49,603 nucleotides of DNA, from positions 1 to 49,603 of the forward strand of contig NZ_JAIQZA010000032.1 of the NCBI RefSeq assembly GCF_020164485.1, written 5' to 3'. How positions within the stretch are numbered: position 1 is the stretch's first letter; each line of letters starts with the position of its first letter. Shown here one piece after another: positions 16,780 to 24,774 of the stretch. The position numbers were made by a program, and so were the translations under genes. The notes under the pieces are model-generated. The model was not told the DNA's origin. It made no database searches and saw only the letters and a program-made list of their open reading frames with translations. The stretch is from Salegentibacter tibetensis. GTDB taxonomy: Bacteria; Bacteroidota; Bacteroidia; Flavobacteriales; Flavobacteriaceae.

Positions 16780-18216
16780 TTATTTGTTTATAAAAAAGTC
16801 GTCTTTAAAACCTATTAAATAGAGTTTATCGGTTGCCCGTGTTACAGCTGTGTAAAGCCATCTTAAATATTCTTTACCCACACCTTCGGGCAGGTAGGGT
16901 TGCTCAATAAAAACCGTATTCCACTGCCCACCCTGGGATTTATGGCAGGTCATTGCATAGGAAAACTTAATTTGTAAAGCATTGAAAAACTTATTGTTCT
17001 TTACCTTCATAAATTTCTTGTATTTAGAAGTTTCATCTTCATAATCCTTCATCACCTCCTGGTAAAGTTCGTTAGATTCTTCATAGGAAAGCGAAGGCGT
17101 GTTGCTGGTTAAGGTATCTAACATCACCACGGTTTCAAAAGGTCTCATTTTGGGGTAATCTACCATTTGCACCTGCACTTCGGCAAACCGGAAACCGTAG
17201 AGCTCTTTTATACCGAAAATCTCAAGGACTTTTACGATATCACCGTTAGCTATAAATCCGGCTTCGGAACTGGGTTTTATCCAGAAATAATTATTCTTCA
17301 CCACCATAAGATAATCTCCGGCTGAAATCTCTTCTTCCTGGAACAAAATTCTGGACCTTATTTGCTGATTGTACAAATTTGCCCTTTTATTAGACCGAAC
17401 TATAAAACTGGTTTCCTCATTTCCTAACTCATTATAGCATTCCTCGATGGCATTCATAATTTCGTAACCATCCTGCAACCTAATAACATCTGCTTTAGGA
17501 GTGATTTCAAACTGAAAACTATCATAAAAACCGTCTTGCAGACTTTGCCTTATTTTTGTGGCATTTAGCAGAATATCGCTTTCTTCAGCCTGTCTTACTA
17601 CTTCGTCCAGCTCGATATGATGAACTTCCTTATTATAAGAAAACTGAAGTTTTTCTGCCTCCAGAGCGGGGCTAATTTCCATTTTTACAGGAGGAAGCTG
17701 CGCAGTATCCCCAATTAAAATAAGCTGACAATTTTGCCCGGAATATACAAATTGAATAAGATCGTCTAATAAGCTTCCATTTTCCATTAATTTGGAATTT
17801 GTTGGCGTATCAGAGATCATTGAAGCTTCATCTACAATAAAAATACTGTTTTTGTGTTTATTCGGCTGAAGCACAAATTGCACTCCGCTCCCACCGCTTT
17901 TCTTAGGGAAATAGATTTTTTTATGAATAGTAAAAGCTTCTTTTTTAGAATAATTGGAAATCACTTTAGCCGCCCTTCCCGTGGGTGCCAACAAAACACC
18001 AGATTTTTTAATTTGCCAAAGATTTTTTACTAAAGTGCTGATTATGGTAGTTTTACCGGTACCAGCAAAACCTTTTAAGACAAAAAGTTCATCTTTATTA
18101 TTGTTCAAAACAAAGCGGGAAAGTTGCTGTAAAGCAAGATCCTGCCCTACTTTAGCTGTAAAACCCAGATCGCTTAAAAGAAGTTTATAGAATTTGGAAG
18201 CATCAAGATTTTCCAT
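16780..18216 (-). CDS. RecD-like ATP-dependent DNA helicase (superfamily 1)
   Basis: About 478 residues from the ATG at 18216. A longer reading to 18237 would need a TTG start and adds only seven residues. Walker A is GFAGTGKTTI near residue 52, the DEAS box (FIVDEASMIS) follows near 130, then GDTAQLPP near 175, and the C-terminal UvrD_C-like motif TCHKSQGGQW and LYTAVTRATDKLYLIG near the end. This is a compact RecD2/TraA-like 5'-3' helicase without nuclease domains. In Bacteroidota such proteins are annotated as AAA family ATPases and probably act in DNA repair or recombination. Confidence 0.9.
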   Translation of the reverse strand: MENLDASKFYKLLLSDLGFTAKVGQDLALQQLSRFVLNNNKDELFVLKGFAGTGKTTIISTLVKNLWQIKKSGVLLAPTGRAAKVISNYSKKEAFTIHKKIYFPKKSGGSGVQFVLQPNKHKNSIFIVDEASMISDTPTNSKLMENGSLLDDLIQFVYSGQNCQLILIGDTAQLPPVKMEISPALEAEKLQFSYNKEVHHIELDEVVRQAEESDILLNATKIRQSLQDGFYDSFQFEITPKADVIRLQDGYEIMNAIEECYNELGNEETSFIVRSNKRANLYNQQIRSRILFQEEEISAGDYLMVVKNNYFWIKPSSEAGFIANGDIVKVLEIFGIKELYGFRFAEVQVQMVDYPKMRPFETVVMLDTLTSNTPSLSYEESNELYQEVMKDYEDETSKYKKFMKVKNNKFFNALQIKFSYAMTCHKSQGGQWNTVFIEQPYLPEGVGKEYLRWLYTAVTRATDKLYLIGFKDDFFINK

Positions 18217-18288
18217 AGAAGATTTATCAAAAATCAAAGATAGGAATGGATTTTTACGGAAGAAACTTTTACGAATAAAAAAAAATTG

Positions 18289-18296
18289 TAGATTTG
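18289..18296 (+). promoter_or_regulatory. -7 box of a Bacteroidota-type promoter
   Basis: TAGATTTG matches TAnnTTTG and lies 40 bp before the start of the 216-residue membrane-anchored protein gene. The -33 region (CTTTT near 18266-18270) is weak. Confidence 0.5.
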
Positions 18297-18336
18297 TCCT
18301 GAAACACTAGTAATTTTAAAACAAAATTTAGAAAGC

Positions 18337-18987
18337 ATGAGACTTGCAATTCAATTACTTCTTTGGGTAGTTATCATAGGATTAGCCTACCTAACTTTTA
18401 ACGCTGTTTACGAACCAATTCAATTTAATAAAATCAAAGAAAAGCGTTATGCTAAAGTAGTTGAAAACTTAAAGGATATTCGTAAAGCAGAACTAGCCCA
18501 CAAGGAGGTTATAGGTACTTTTGAAGATGATTTTGATAAGCTAGTGAGATTTTTAGATACTGCAGAATTTGCGATTACCCAACGTCGTGATACTACTGTT
18601 TTAGATGAAGAGTATAAAAAACAATACGGTGTAGATGAGTATATTGAAAGAGTAATTATCGATACACTTGGCTTTGTACCGGTAAAAGATTCATTATTTA
18701 AAGGAGATAAGGAACGTTATACGAATATGATAAATGTCCCAATTGAAGGTGTGGATGCTAAGTTTGAACTTGATGCAGGTACTATTACAAAAGGACAGAC
18801 CAAAATTGCAGTTTTTAGAGCAAGAGTTGCTAAAAGTGTTGTATTACAAGGTTTAGACAGGGAACTTATTTTACAACAAAATTTAGTACAATCTGTAGAC
18901 GATATAAACGGTCGATACATCAACGTTGGCTCTTTAGAAGAAGTTAATACCAAAGGAAACTGGCCAACCCAATATGGCGACGAGTAA
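18337..18987 (+). CDS. membrane-anchored hypothetical protein
   Basis: This 216-residue protein has one N-terminal hydrophobic helix (residues 3-22, LAIQLLLWVVIIGLAYLTF), followed by a charged helical stretch with KIKEKRYAKVVENLKDIRKAE, and then a mixed domain. That layout, one membrane helix leading into a long amphipathic helix, resembles pseudopilin-like or signal-anchor proteins, but no prepilin cleavage motif is seen. I do not recognise a named family. It overlaps the DUF3822 gene by 14 bp, so the two are probably translated together, and it is the first gene of the unit leading to rsmD. Confidence 0.8.
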   Translation: MRLAIQLLLWVVIIGLAYLTFNAVYEPIQFNKIKEKRYAKVVENLKDIRKAELAHKEVIGTFEDDFDKLVRFLDTAEFAITQRRDTTVLDEEYKKQYGVDEYIERVIIDTLGFVPVKDSLFKGDKERYTNMINVPIEGVDAKFELDAGTITKGQTKIAVFRARVAKSVVLQGLDRELILQQNLVQSVDDINGRYINVGSLEEVNTKGNWPTQYGDE

Positions 18988-19810
18988 CAGTAGAAAACAA
19001 ATAATTTTAGAACTGTCCATTCAGGTTAGCCTGGATGGACTTTCTTTTTGTACCCTAAATTCTGCTGAAAATGAAGTGGTACATTTCAAAAAAATACGCT
19101 TTCCCCAACAGCTGGACCCTGTGAAATTGCTTGCGGAAATTCAAAAGGTTTATGCTGAAGAAACTAGTATTGCAGAAGCCAGCCAGGTTAAATTAATTTT
19201 TGACAATGCGCTTTATAGCTTAGTTCCTGCAAATTTATTTAAGGAAGAAAATGCTTCAGATTATTTAAAATTCAACACTAAAATCCTTAAAACCGATTTT
19301 ATTGCTCATGAAGAAATTGGCAACACCGGGATTATCAATGTTTATATTCCGTATACAAATATTATAAATTTCTTCTTTGAGAAATTTGGGGAATTTGAAT
19401 ATCACCACCTTAATACCGTGTTAGTTGAAAATCTACTGGCTTTACCAAAAGCAGACAGGCCACAAATATTTGCGCACCTTAAAAATAAGCAGTTTGACCT
19501 TGTAGTAATTGAAAATGGTGAACTCCTGCTTTGTAATTCTTTCAGCTTTACCGAAAAAGAGGATTTTTTATATTATATTCTATTTACTGCTGAACAACTC
19601 AATTTAAACCCTGAGAGTTTCAGGTTGATTTTACTGGGAGCTATTAGCAAGGCTTCTCCTCTCTTTAAAATTGCCTTTGAGTATATTAAACATATTGAGC
19701 TTTTAGAAACCGATTTCAGCTTTAAAAAGGAAAAAGAGCTTTCCGGTTTAAACGAACTGGAAGAATATGTATTAATCAAGAACCTCGGGGTAAACCAACG
19801 AGGTAATTGA
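18974..19810 (+). CDS. DUF3822 family protein
   Basis: This 278-residue protein matches DUF3822, a Bacteroidota family found next to rsmD. It has alternating strands and helices with an ASKHA-like (actin/FtsA-like) feel, for example IQVSLDGLSFCTLN near residue 16 and FDLVVIENGELLLCNSF near 172-188. No function is established. It starts inside the preceding gene (14-bp overlap). The last eight or so residues (NLGVNQRGN) are encoded by a palindromic repeat, ACCTCG...CGAGGT, suggesting that the native C-terminus was replaced or extended. Confidence 0.83.
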   Translation: MATSNSRKQIILELSIQVSLDGLSFCTLNSAENEVVHFKKIRFPQQLDPVKLLAEIQKVYAEETSIAEASQVKLIFDNALYSLVPANLFKEENASDYLKFNTKILKTDFIAHEEIGNTGIINVYIPYTNIINFFFEKFGEFEYHHLNTVLVENLLALPKADRPQIFAHLKNKQFDLVVIENGELLLCNSFSFTEKEDFLYYILFTAEQLNLNPESFRLILLGAISKASPLFKIAFEYIKHIELLETDFSFKKEKELSGLNELEEYVLIKNLGVNQRGN

Positions 19811-19899
19811 AAACTACATTATAATTTCTATACGAAACTGCCTGAATGATATGGGCAGGCCTCGCAAAAACTAAATCCTCAATGAGGGATTAAAATCAT
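19782..19899. repeat. palindromic repeat cluster overlapping the end of the DUF3822 gene
   Basis: ACCTCG (19782-19787) pairs with CGAGGT (19799-19804), then GCCTG pairs with CAGGC near 19840-19860, and AATCCTCAATGAGGGATT (19874-19891) is a further near-palindrome. The first and last modules reappear in the same order at 41095-41133. Confidence 0.65.
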
Positions 19900-19903
19900 T
19901 TAA

Positions 19904-20446
19904 ATGAGAATAATTTCAGGAACGCATAAAGGAAAAAGATTAATTGCTCCCAAAAAGCTACCGGTACGCCCTACTACCGATATGTCCAAGGAAGCCCTTT
20001 TTAATATTTTGAACAACAATTTTCAGTTTTCACAATTAAGCGTTCTGGATCTTTTTTCGGGAACCGGCAATATCGCCTATGAATTTGCTTCGCGCGGAAG
20101 CCAGGAAGTAACTGCAGTAGATGCTAACTACGATTGTGTGAAATTTATAAAAAAAACGGCTCAGGAATTAGATTTAAACATTACCACCATTAAAAGTGAT
20201 GTCTTTAAATTTCTTGAAAAAGCTTATGTAAAGGCCGACATTATTTTCGCCGATCCGCCTTATGATTTCGAGAAGGAAAAATTTCTCCAAATCCCCCAAC
20301 TCGTCTTCGAGAAAAACCTACTTAATCCAAATGGGCAATTAATTATTGAACATTCCAAACACACCGATCTCTCAGATTTCCCTAACTTTATAGAAGGTCG
20401 GCGCTATGGAGGTTCGGTTTTCAGTTTTTTTGAAAATGTAAAATAA
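19904..20446 (+). CDS. rsmD: 16S rRNA (guanine(966)-N(2))-methyltransferase
   Basis: This 180-residue SAM-dependent enzyme methylates G966 of 16S rRNA during 30S assembly. It opens with the family start RIISGTHKGKRL, followed by RPTTDMSKEALFNIL (residues 22-36), the SAM-binding LDLFSGTGNIAYE (near 50-62) and the catalytic FADPPYDF (near 116-123). Length fits RsmD. It follows the DUF3822 gene across 93 bp filled by palindromic repeats. Confidence 0.95.
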   Translation: MRIISGTHKGKRLIAPKKLPVRPTTDMSKEALFNILNNNFQFSQLSVLDLFSGTGNIAYEFASRGSQEVTAVDANYDCVKFIKKTAQELDLNITTIKSDVFKFLEKAYVKADIIFADPPYDFEKEKFLQIPQLVFEKNLLNPNGQLIIEHSKHTDLSDFPNFIEGRRYGGSVFSFFENVK

Positions 20447-20499
20447 ATTCTTCTGTAGAAAAAGAATAAAGGTTAAAACAGGCTTACAAATTTGATGTT

Positions 20500-20871
20500 A
20501 TGACGGAGCGGATCAAGACGATTGAACTTATTGATGTTAACTTAGAATTTTATGACGGAATGGTAATTTCTGAAGTAAAAGATGATGTAGTGTTTGAAAT
20601 TGAACACGTGGAGCAAATCCTAAAAGTATGCAATGAGGTTTATGAAGGTGCAGATTTTGTTTATATCTCTGACCGAAAAAATAATTATAATGTAAATCCT
20701 ACAATTTATTTTGAATTGAAAGACGTAAAATCTTTATTGGGAATAGCTATTGTAAGCCAACGTTATGAAGCTTTAAAAGTAGCTGATTTTGAAAAACAAT
20801 TCTCCCCGGTTCCTTTTGATATTTTCTCCCATATGGAAGAAGCCCGGGCCTGGGCAAAGACATTATTATAA
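20500..20871 (+). CDS. small STAS/SpoIIAA-like hypothetical protein
   Basis: This 123-residue protein has alternating strands and helices (KTIELIDVNLEFYDGMVISEV, then DFVYISDRKNNYNVNP near residues 51-66) that suggest a SpoIIAA/STAS-like fold, as seen in many small flavobacterial proteins. No catalytic motif is visible. It follows rsmD by 53 bp on the same strand and may share its transcript. It converges on the RNase P RNA gene, whose 3' end begins only a few bases after the stop. The fold assignment is tentative. Confidence 0.75.
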   Translation: MTERIKTIELIDVNLEFYDGMVISEVKDDVVFEIEHVEQILKVCNEVYEGADFVYISDRKNNYNVNPTIYFELKDVKSLLGIAIVSQRYEALKVADFEKQFSPVPFDIFSHMEEARAWAKTLL

Positions 20872-20873
20872 AA

Positions 20874-21194
20874 AAGCAGGCCTGTAATCCGGATTCTGTT
20901 CCTCCCGGTAAACCGGGATTCCCCTTATCATTTATCTCAGGTTTTTGTTGCCAAAAACTTTTAGCTGCCTACCCTCCGGTAGCAAGCGGGCCGCTTGCAA
21001 ACACCGGTTTACATGGCATTGCACCGCATAGAGTTTACCTGATTTCACTACAGCATTACCTGTACATTCTTTCTGTTGCACTAGTCCTGATCCCGATAGC
21101 TATCGGGACCGGTGGGCGTTACCCACTATGCCGCCCTTTGGTGTCCGGAATTTCCTCCACCGAATTAACTCGTTGGCGATAAGGCGGCCTGCTT
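20874..21194 (-). ncRNA. rnpB: RNase P RNA (bacterial type A)
   Basis: Minus-strand sequence begins AAGCAGGCC and ends GGCCTGCTT, the 9-bp P1 helix. GAGGAAATTCCGGACACC (21158-21141) is the universal conserved region I, and AACAGAATCCGG near 20901-20890 is conserved region V; both join in the P4 pseudoknot. The ACAGAAAGAATGTACAGG region (around 21075-21058) is also typical. The RNA forms the catalytic part of RNase P, which matures tRNA 5' ends. The 5' end is inferred from the -7 box at 21206-21199, and the 3' end runs into a T tract. The distal hairpin at 21091-21108 is an iterated-type palindrome. Confidence 0.95.
21091..21108. repeat. perfect 18-bp palindrome inside rnpB
   Basis: TCCCGATAGCTATCGGGA is a perfect palindrome flanked by GA and CC. 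It forms the tip of a peripheral RNase P helix, probably P12. The same sequence is one I associate with highly iterated flavobacterial palindromes. Confidence 0.75.
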
Positions 21195-21198
21195 GCTG

Positions 21199-21206
21199 CA
21201 AAGGTA
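21199..21206 (-). promoter_or_regulatory. rnpB -7 box
   Basis: TACCTTTG on the minus strand matches TAnnTTTG and places the RNA start about five bases downstream, at the P1 helix. No consensus -33 TTTG is seen at the expected distance. Confidence 0.6.
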
Positions 21207-21304
21207 GTTTTTTAGAAAGCATCGCGATTAAAAAATTGTTGATTTCTTAAGTTTAATTGTTTAAAAATATAAGCGATTGCCTTAGAACTTATGGAGGCTA
21301 TTTT

Positions 21305-21312
21305 TATATTTG
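21305..21312 (+). promoter_or_regulatory. dnaX -7 box
   Basis: TATATTTG is a full TAnnTTTG match, 17 bp before the dnaX ATG, giving a very short leader. The best -33 candidate (ATTG, 21276-21279) is too far at 25 bp. Confidence 0.5.
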
Positions 21313-21329
21313 TAATTCAATAAAATTCA

Positions 21330-23165
21330 ATGGAACATTTTATAGTATCAGCTCGTAAGTACCGCCCACAAACTTTTAAAGATGTGGTAGGGCAACAAGC
21401 CATTACCAATACTTTGAAAAACGCCATTGAACACAATCACCTGGCACAGGCGCTTCTGTTTACGGGACCTCGCGGAGTAGGAAAAACAACCTGCGCGCGT
21501 ATTCTGGCAAAAATGATTAACCACGACGGCACCCAAAGCCCCGATGAGGATTTTGCCTTTAATATTTTTGAACTCGATGCCGCTTCTAATAACTCGGTAG
21601 ACGATATCAGGAATTTAATAGACCAGGTTAGGATCCCGCCGCAAGTTGGGAAATATAAAGTGTATATTATAGATGAGGTGCATATGCTCTCCCAGTCGGC
21701 ATTTAATGCGTTTTTAAAGACTCTGGAAGAGCCACCGCAACACGCTATTTTTATCTTAGCTACTACAGAAAAGCATAAGATAATCCCAACCATACTTTCT
21801 CGTTGCCAGATCTTCGATTTTAAAAGAATTACAGTAAGCGATGCTAAGAATTATCTGGGGTATATAGCACAGCAGGAAGGTGTTAATGCTGAGGAAGACG
21901 CTTTAAACATCATTGCGCAAAAAGCCGATGGTGCAATGCGTGATGCCCTATCTATCTACGACAGGGTAGTGAGTTTTAGCGGCAAAGACCTTACCCGGCA
22001 GGCAGTTACCGAAAACTTAAATGTACTTGATTATGATACTTACATTAAGGTAACCGACCTTATTTTAACTAATAATATCCCGCAATTACTGCTTAGTTAT
22101 AATGAAATCCTTTCCAGCGGATTTGATGGCCATCATTTTATTAGCGGCCTGGCTTCGCATTTCAGAGATCTTTTGGTTTGTAAAGATCAGAAAACGATTC
22201 AGCTTTTAGAAGTTGGGGAACAGACCAAAGCTCGCTATTTTGAACAGGCTTCCAAAACAGATCATCAATTTTTAATTAAAGCGATAGATCTTGCAAATGA
22301 TTGTGACCTCAAATATAAAACAAGTCAAAACCAACGTTTGCTCGTTGAACTTTCTTTAATGCAGCTTGCCTCTATCACTTTTGATGGAGAAAAAAAAAAG
22401 TTTGAACAGTCAATAATTTCCGCTTCGGTTTTTGAAAAACAACCTGCCCCACTTTCTTCGGAAGAAAAAAGTATGGTGCGTGAGAATGAGCATGGTGAAA
22501 CTTCAGCTGAAGCTCCAAAGGAAAGTCAGTTGCCTTCAGGAGAAAACAAAACTCCCGATAGCCATTGCGCTGATGATAATGAAGACAATTATCATTCAGA
22601 AGAAACAATGGTTCCCCAAGCCACTGAGGTTAATGAAGAACCGGCTCCAGACCTTCCCCCCGCTCCAGAACCAAAACCGGTAAGCGATCCTGAAGTAAAA
22701 AAAGAAAAGGTCTCAGGGCTTTCTCTAAAAAGTATTCAGAAGAAACGGGAAATAGAAGCCCGCCAGCAGGAAGCTGCTCCAACAAAGGATGTTGTACTTA
22801 ACGGTAAGTTCAGCGAAACTCAATTGCAGGCCACCTGGAATGACTATGTAAAACGTATTAAAAAGCAGGGATCAAAAATTCTTGCTTCTATTCTTGAAAC
22901 CGATTTACCTAAACTCCAGGAAGAAAATCGCATAGTTATAGAGTTACCAAACGAAACGATGAAAATCAATCTGGAGCGGGAACAAAATAAATTGATGTCT
23001 TACCTGAAGCAAAAACTTCAGAATACAGAAATCAGATTGGTGATTAATGTGAACGAGCAGTCGGCAAAGAAATATGCCTTCACTCCTATTGAAAAATACA
23101 ATAAATTGAAGGAGAAAAATCCTTTGATAGATAAACTTAGAAGTACATTTGATTTAGACGTATAG
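21330..23165 (+). CDS. dnaX: DNA polymerase III subunit gamma/tau
   Basis: This 611-residue clamp-loader ATPase has the canonical start SARKYRPQTFKDVVGQ, Walker A GPRGVGKTT (near residues 45-53), Walker B IIDEVHMLS (near 114-122), the TLEEPPQHAIFILATTE sensor region and SRCQIFDF. The four-cysteine zinc module usually between Walker A and the ELDAAS motif is missing: the loop reads NHDGTQSPDEDFAFNIF with no cysteines. From about residue 370 to 480 lies an acidic, proline-rich linker, then a tau-like C-terminal domain of about 110 residues that may contact other replisome parts. It is followed after 2 bp by miaE. Confidence 0.96.
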   Translation: MEHFIVSARKYRPQTFKDVVGQQAITNTLKNAIEHNHLAQALLFTGPRGVGKTTCARILAKMINHDGTQSPDEDFAFNIFELDAASNNSVDDIRNLIDQVRIPPQVGKYKVYIIDEVHMLSQSAFNAFLKTLEEPPQHAIFILATTEKHKIIPTILSRCQIFDFKRITVSDAKNYLGYIAQQEGVNAEEDALNIIAQKADGAMRDALSIYDRVVSFSGKDLTRQAVTENLNVLDYDTYIKVTDLILTNNIPQLLLSYNEILSSGFDGHHFISGLASHFRDLLVCKDQKTIQLLEVGEQTKARYFEQASKTDHQFLIKAIDLANDCDLKYKTSQNQRLLVELSLMQLASITFDGEKKKFEQSIISASVFEKQPAPLSSEEKSMVRENEHGETSAEAPKESQLPSGENKTPDSHCADDNEDNYHSEETMVPQATEVNEEPAPDLPPAPEPKPVSDPEVKKEKVSGLSLKSIQKKREIEARQQEAAPTKDVVLNGKFSETQLQATWNDYVKRIKKQGSKILASILETDLPKLQEENRIVIELPNETMKINLEREQNKLMSYLKQKLQNTEIRLVINVNEQSAKKYAFTPIEKYNKLKEKNPLIDKLRSTFDLDV

Positions 23166-23167
23166 AT

Positions 23168-23749
23168 ATGCTAGGATTAAAACTTCCCACAGACCCGCGT
23201 TGGGCAAATATAGCCGAAAAGAATATTGAAGAAATTCTTATTGATCATGCTTATTGTGAACAAAAAGCTGCTTCAACAGCAATTTCGCTTATTGTTTCTT
23301 TCCCCGAATATCCCGAATTAGTAGATGAAATGATCGCTTTATCCAGGGAAGAAATGGGACATTTTAAAATGGTGCACGAACAACTTCTAAAACGCGGCTA
23401 CGTTTTAGGTCGGGATAGAAAAGACTTATATGTTATTCAATTGCTAAGTTTCTTTCCCAAAGGAGGAAGCAGAACCAACCAGTTAATTCATCGACTCCTA
23501 ATCGCGGGATTAATTGAGGCCAGAAGCTGTGAACGTTTCAGACTGCTTTCCGAAGAATTAAAAGACGAAGAACTCGCTGAATTTTACCACAAATTAATGA
23601 TAAGCGAAGCCAACCATTATACGATGTTTTTGAATTTTGCCCGAAAATATGGCGAACGTAAGGAAGTAGATAAAAAATGGGAGGATTTACTCGATTTTGA
23701 AGCTGAAATCATGAAAGATCTCAGTAAAGACAAAACCATACACGGTTAG
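23168..23749 (+). CDS. miaE: tRNA-(ms2io6A)-hydroxylase
   Basis: This 193-residue non-heme diiron oxygenase hydroxylates the modified adenosine at position 37 of certain tRNAs. Two diiron motifs are visible in a ferritin-like four-helix fold: REEMGHF (near residues 66-72) and SEANHY (near 150-155), with an ARSCERF helix at about 118-124. It starts 2 bp after the dnaX stop, so it is probably co-transcribed with it. Length matches the MiaE family. It ends before a hairpin terminator. Confidence 0.9.
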   Translation: MLGLKLPTDPRWANIAEKNIEEILIDHAYCEQKAASTAISLIVSFPEYPELVDEMIALSREEMGHFKMVHEQLLKRGYVLGRDRKDLYVIQLLSFFPKGGSRTNQLIHRLLIAGLIEARSCERFRLLSEELKDEELAEFYHKLMISEANHYTMFLNFARKYGERKEVDKKWEDLLDFEAEIMKDLSKDKTIHG

Positions 23750-23769
23750 ATTTTTTGAATGAAAAGTAA

Positions 23770-23802
23770 AAACCCAGATAACCAATTTGGAAATCTGGGT
23801 TT
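23770..23802. terminator. bidirectional terminator between miaE and ppx
   Basis: AAACCCAGAT (23770-23779) and ATCTGGGTTT (23793-23802) form a 10-bp stem with a 13-base loop, with A-rich sequence on the left and TTGATT on the right. It lies between two convergent genes. Confidence 0.75.
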
Positions 23803-23816
23803 GATTAAAACATCTA

Positions 23817-24710
23817 TTACTTTTTTCCGTTATAAAGCGATTTTATAATTCCATCAGCCAGTCCTATTTTTGGTACAAAAATATTATCGGCCCTTGCCCA
23901 TTTCATGGAGTTTAAATAAATCCTTGAAGCCGGGATAATCACATCGGCACGGTCACTCTTAAGCTGCAGGTCCATAACACGTTCCTCGTAGCTTAAAGAA
24001 TTCAGCAATTCGTTATACTTCTTAATGTAGGACAGGCTTAAAGGTTTTCCTTCCTTTTTACCACTGGTTTTAAAAATATTATTGATGTTCCCACCAGAAC
24101 CTATGAGATCTATATCCTTATAAGGTTTTGTAGTTTCCCTAACCCATTTCTCCATCTCTTCCCAGGCACCGTCTTCAACTAAATTATTTAAGAGACGTAC
24201 GGTTCCAACTTTAAAAGATCTTGAAGCTACGGTTTTACCGCTGCTGTATAGTGTGTATTCAGTACTACCACCTCCCACATCTACATAAAGGTAATTACAA
24301 TCGTTTTTAATAAGTTCGTGTAAATCTGTAGCTGCAATAATAGCGGCCTCGTGATTTCCATCAATGATTTCAATTTCAACTCCAGTTTCAGCCTTGATTT
24401 TTTCAACTACTTCAGCTCCATTATTGGCTTCCCGCATAGCTGAGGTTGCGCAGGCTTTATATTTTTCAATCCCATGAGCTTTCATTAAAAGATTAAACGC
24501 CTGCATGGTATCTACCATACGCTCAATATTTTTTTCTGAAATCACATTTTTTTCAAAAACATCTTCCCCAAGCCTAATAGGGACCCTTACCAGGGAAGTT
24601 TTTCTAAAATCTGTATCTTCCCTGCCTTTTTGTTCTGTAATCGTAGAAACAAGAAGCCTAACGGCATTTGATCCTATATCTATAGCAGCGTAGTTTTTTT
24701 GTGTAATCAC
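23817..24710 (-). CDS. ppx: exopolyphosphatase / pppGpp phosphatase family
   Basis: This 297-residue ASKHA-fold enzyme should release phosphate from polyphosphate or hydrolyse pppGpp. The phosphate 1 motif is AAIDIGSNAVRLLV (residues 8-21) and phosphate 2 is LYVDVGGGSTEYTLYS (near 139-154). It is the short two-domain form without the C-terminal HD-like part of E. coli Ppx. The reading starts with GTG at 24710 (GTG ATT ACA), since no ATG lies before the first motif. It follows ppk1 on the same strand after 64 bp, so polyphosphate synthesis and breakdown are encoded together. Confidence 0.92.
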   Translation of the reverse strand: MITQKNYAAIDIGSNAVRLLVSTITEQKGREDTDFRKTSLVRVPIRLGEDVFEKNVISEKNIERMVDTMQAFNLLMKAHGIEKYKACATSAMREANNGAEVVEKIKAETGVEIEIIDGNHEAAIIAATDLHELIKNDCNYLYVDVGGGSTEYTLYSSGKTVASRSFKVGTVRLLNNLVEDGAWEEMEKWVRETTKPYKDIDLIGSGGNINNIFKTSGKKEGKPLSLSYIKKYNELLNSLSYEERVMDLQLKSDRADVIIPASRIYLNSMKWARADNIFVPKIGLADGIIKSLYNGKK

Positions 24711-24774
24711 GAGTTAAAATTTTCTATTTTACTCACTAAGTGAGATTTATAAAGATTTGAGGTTTGAGACTAAA

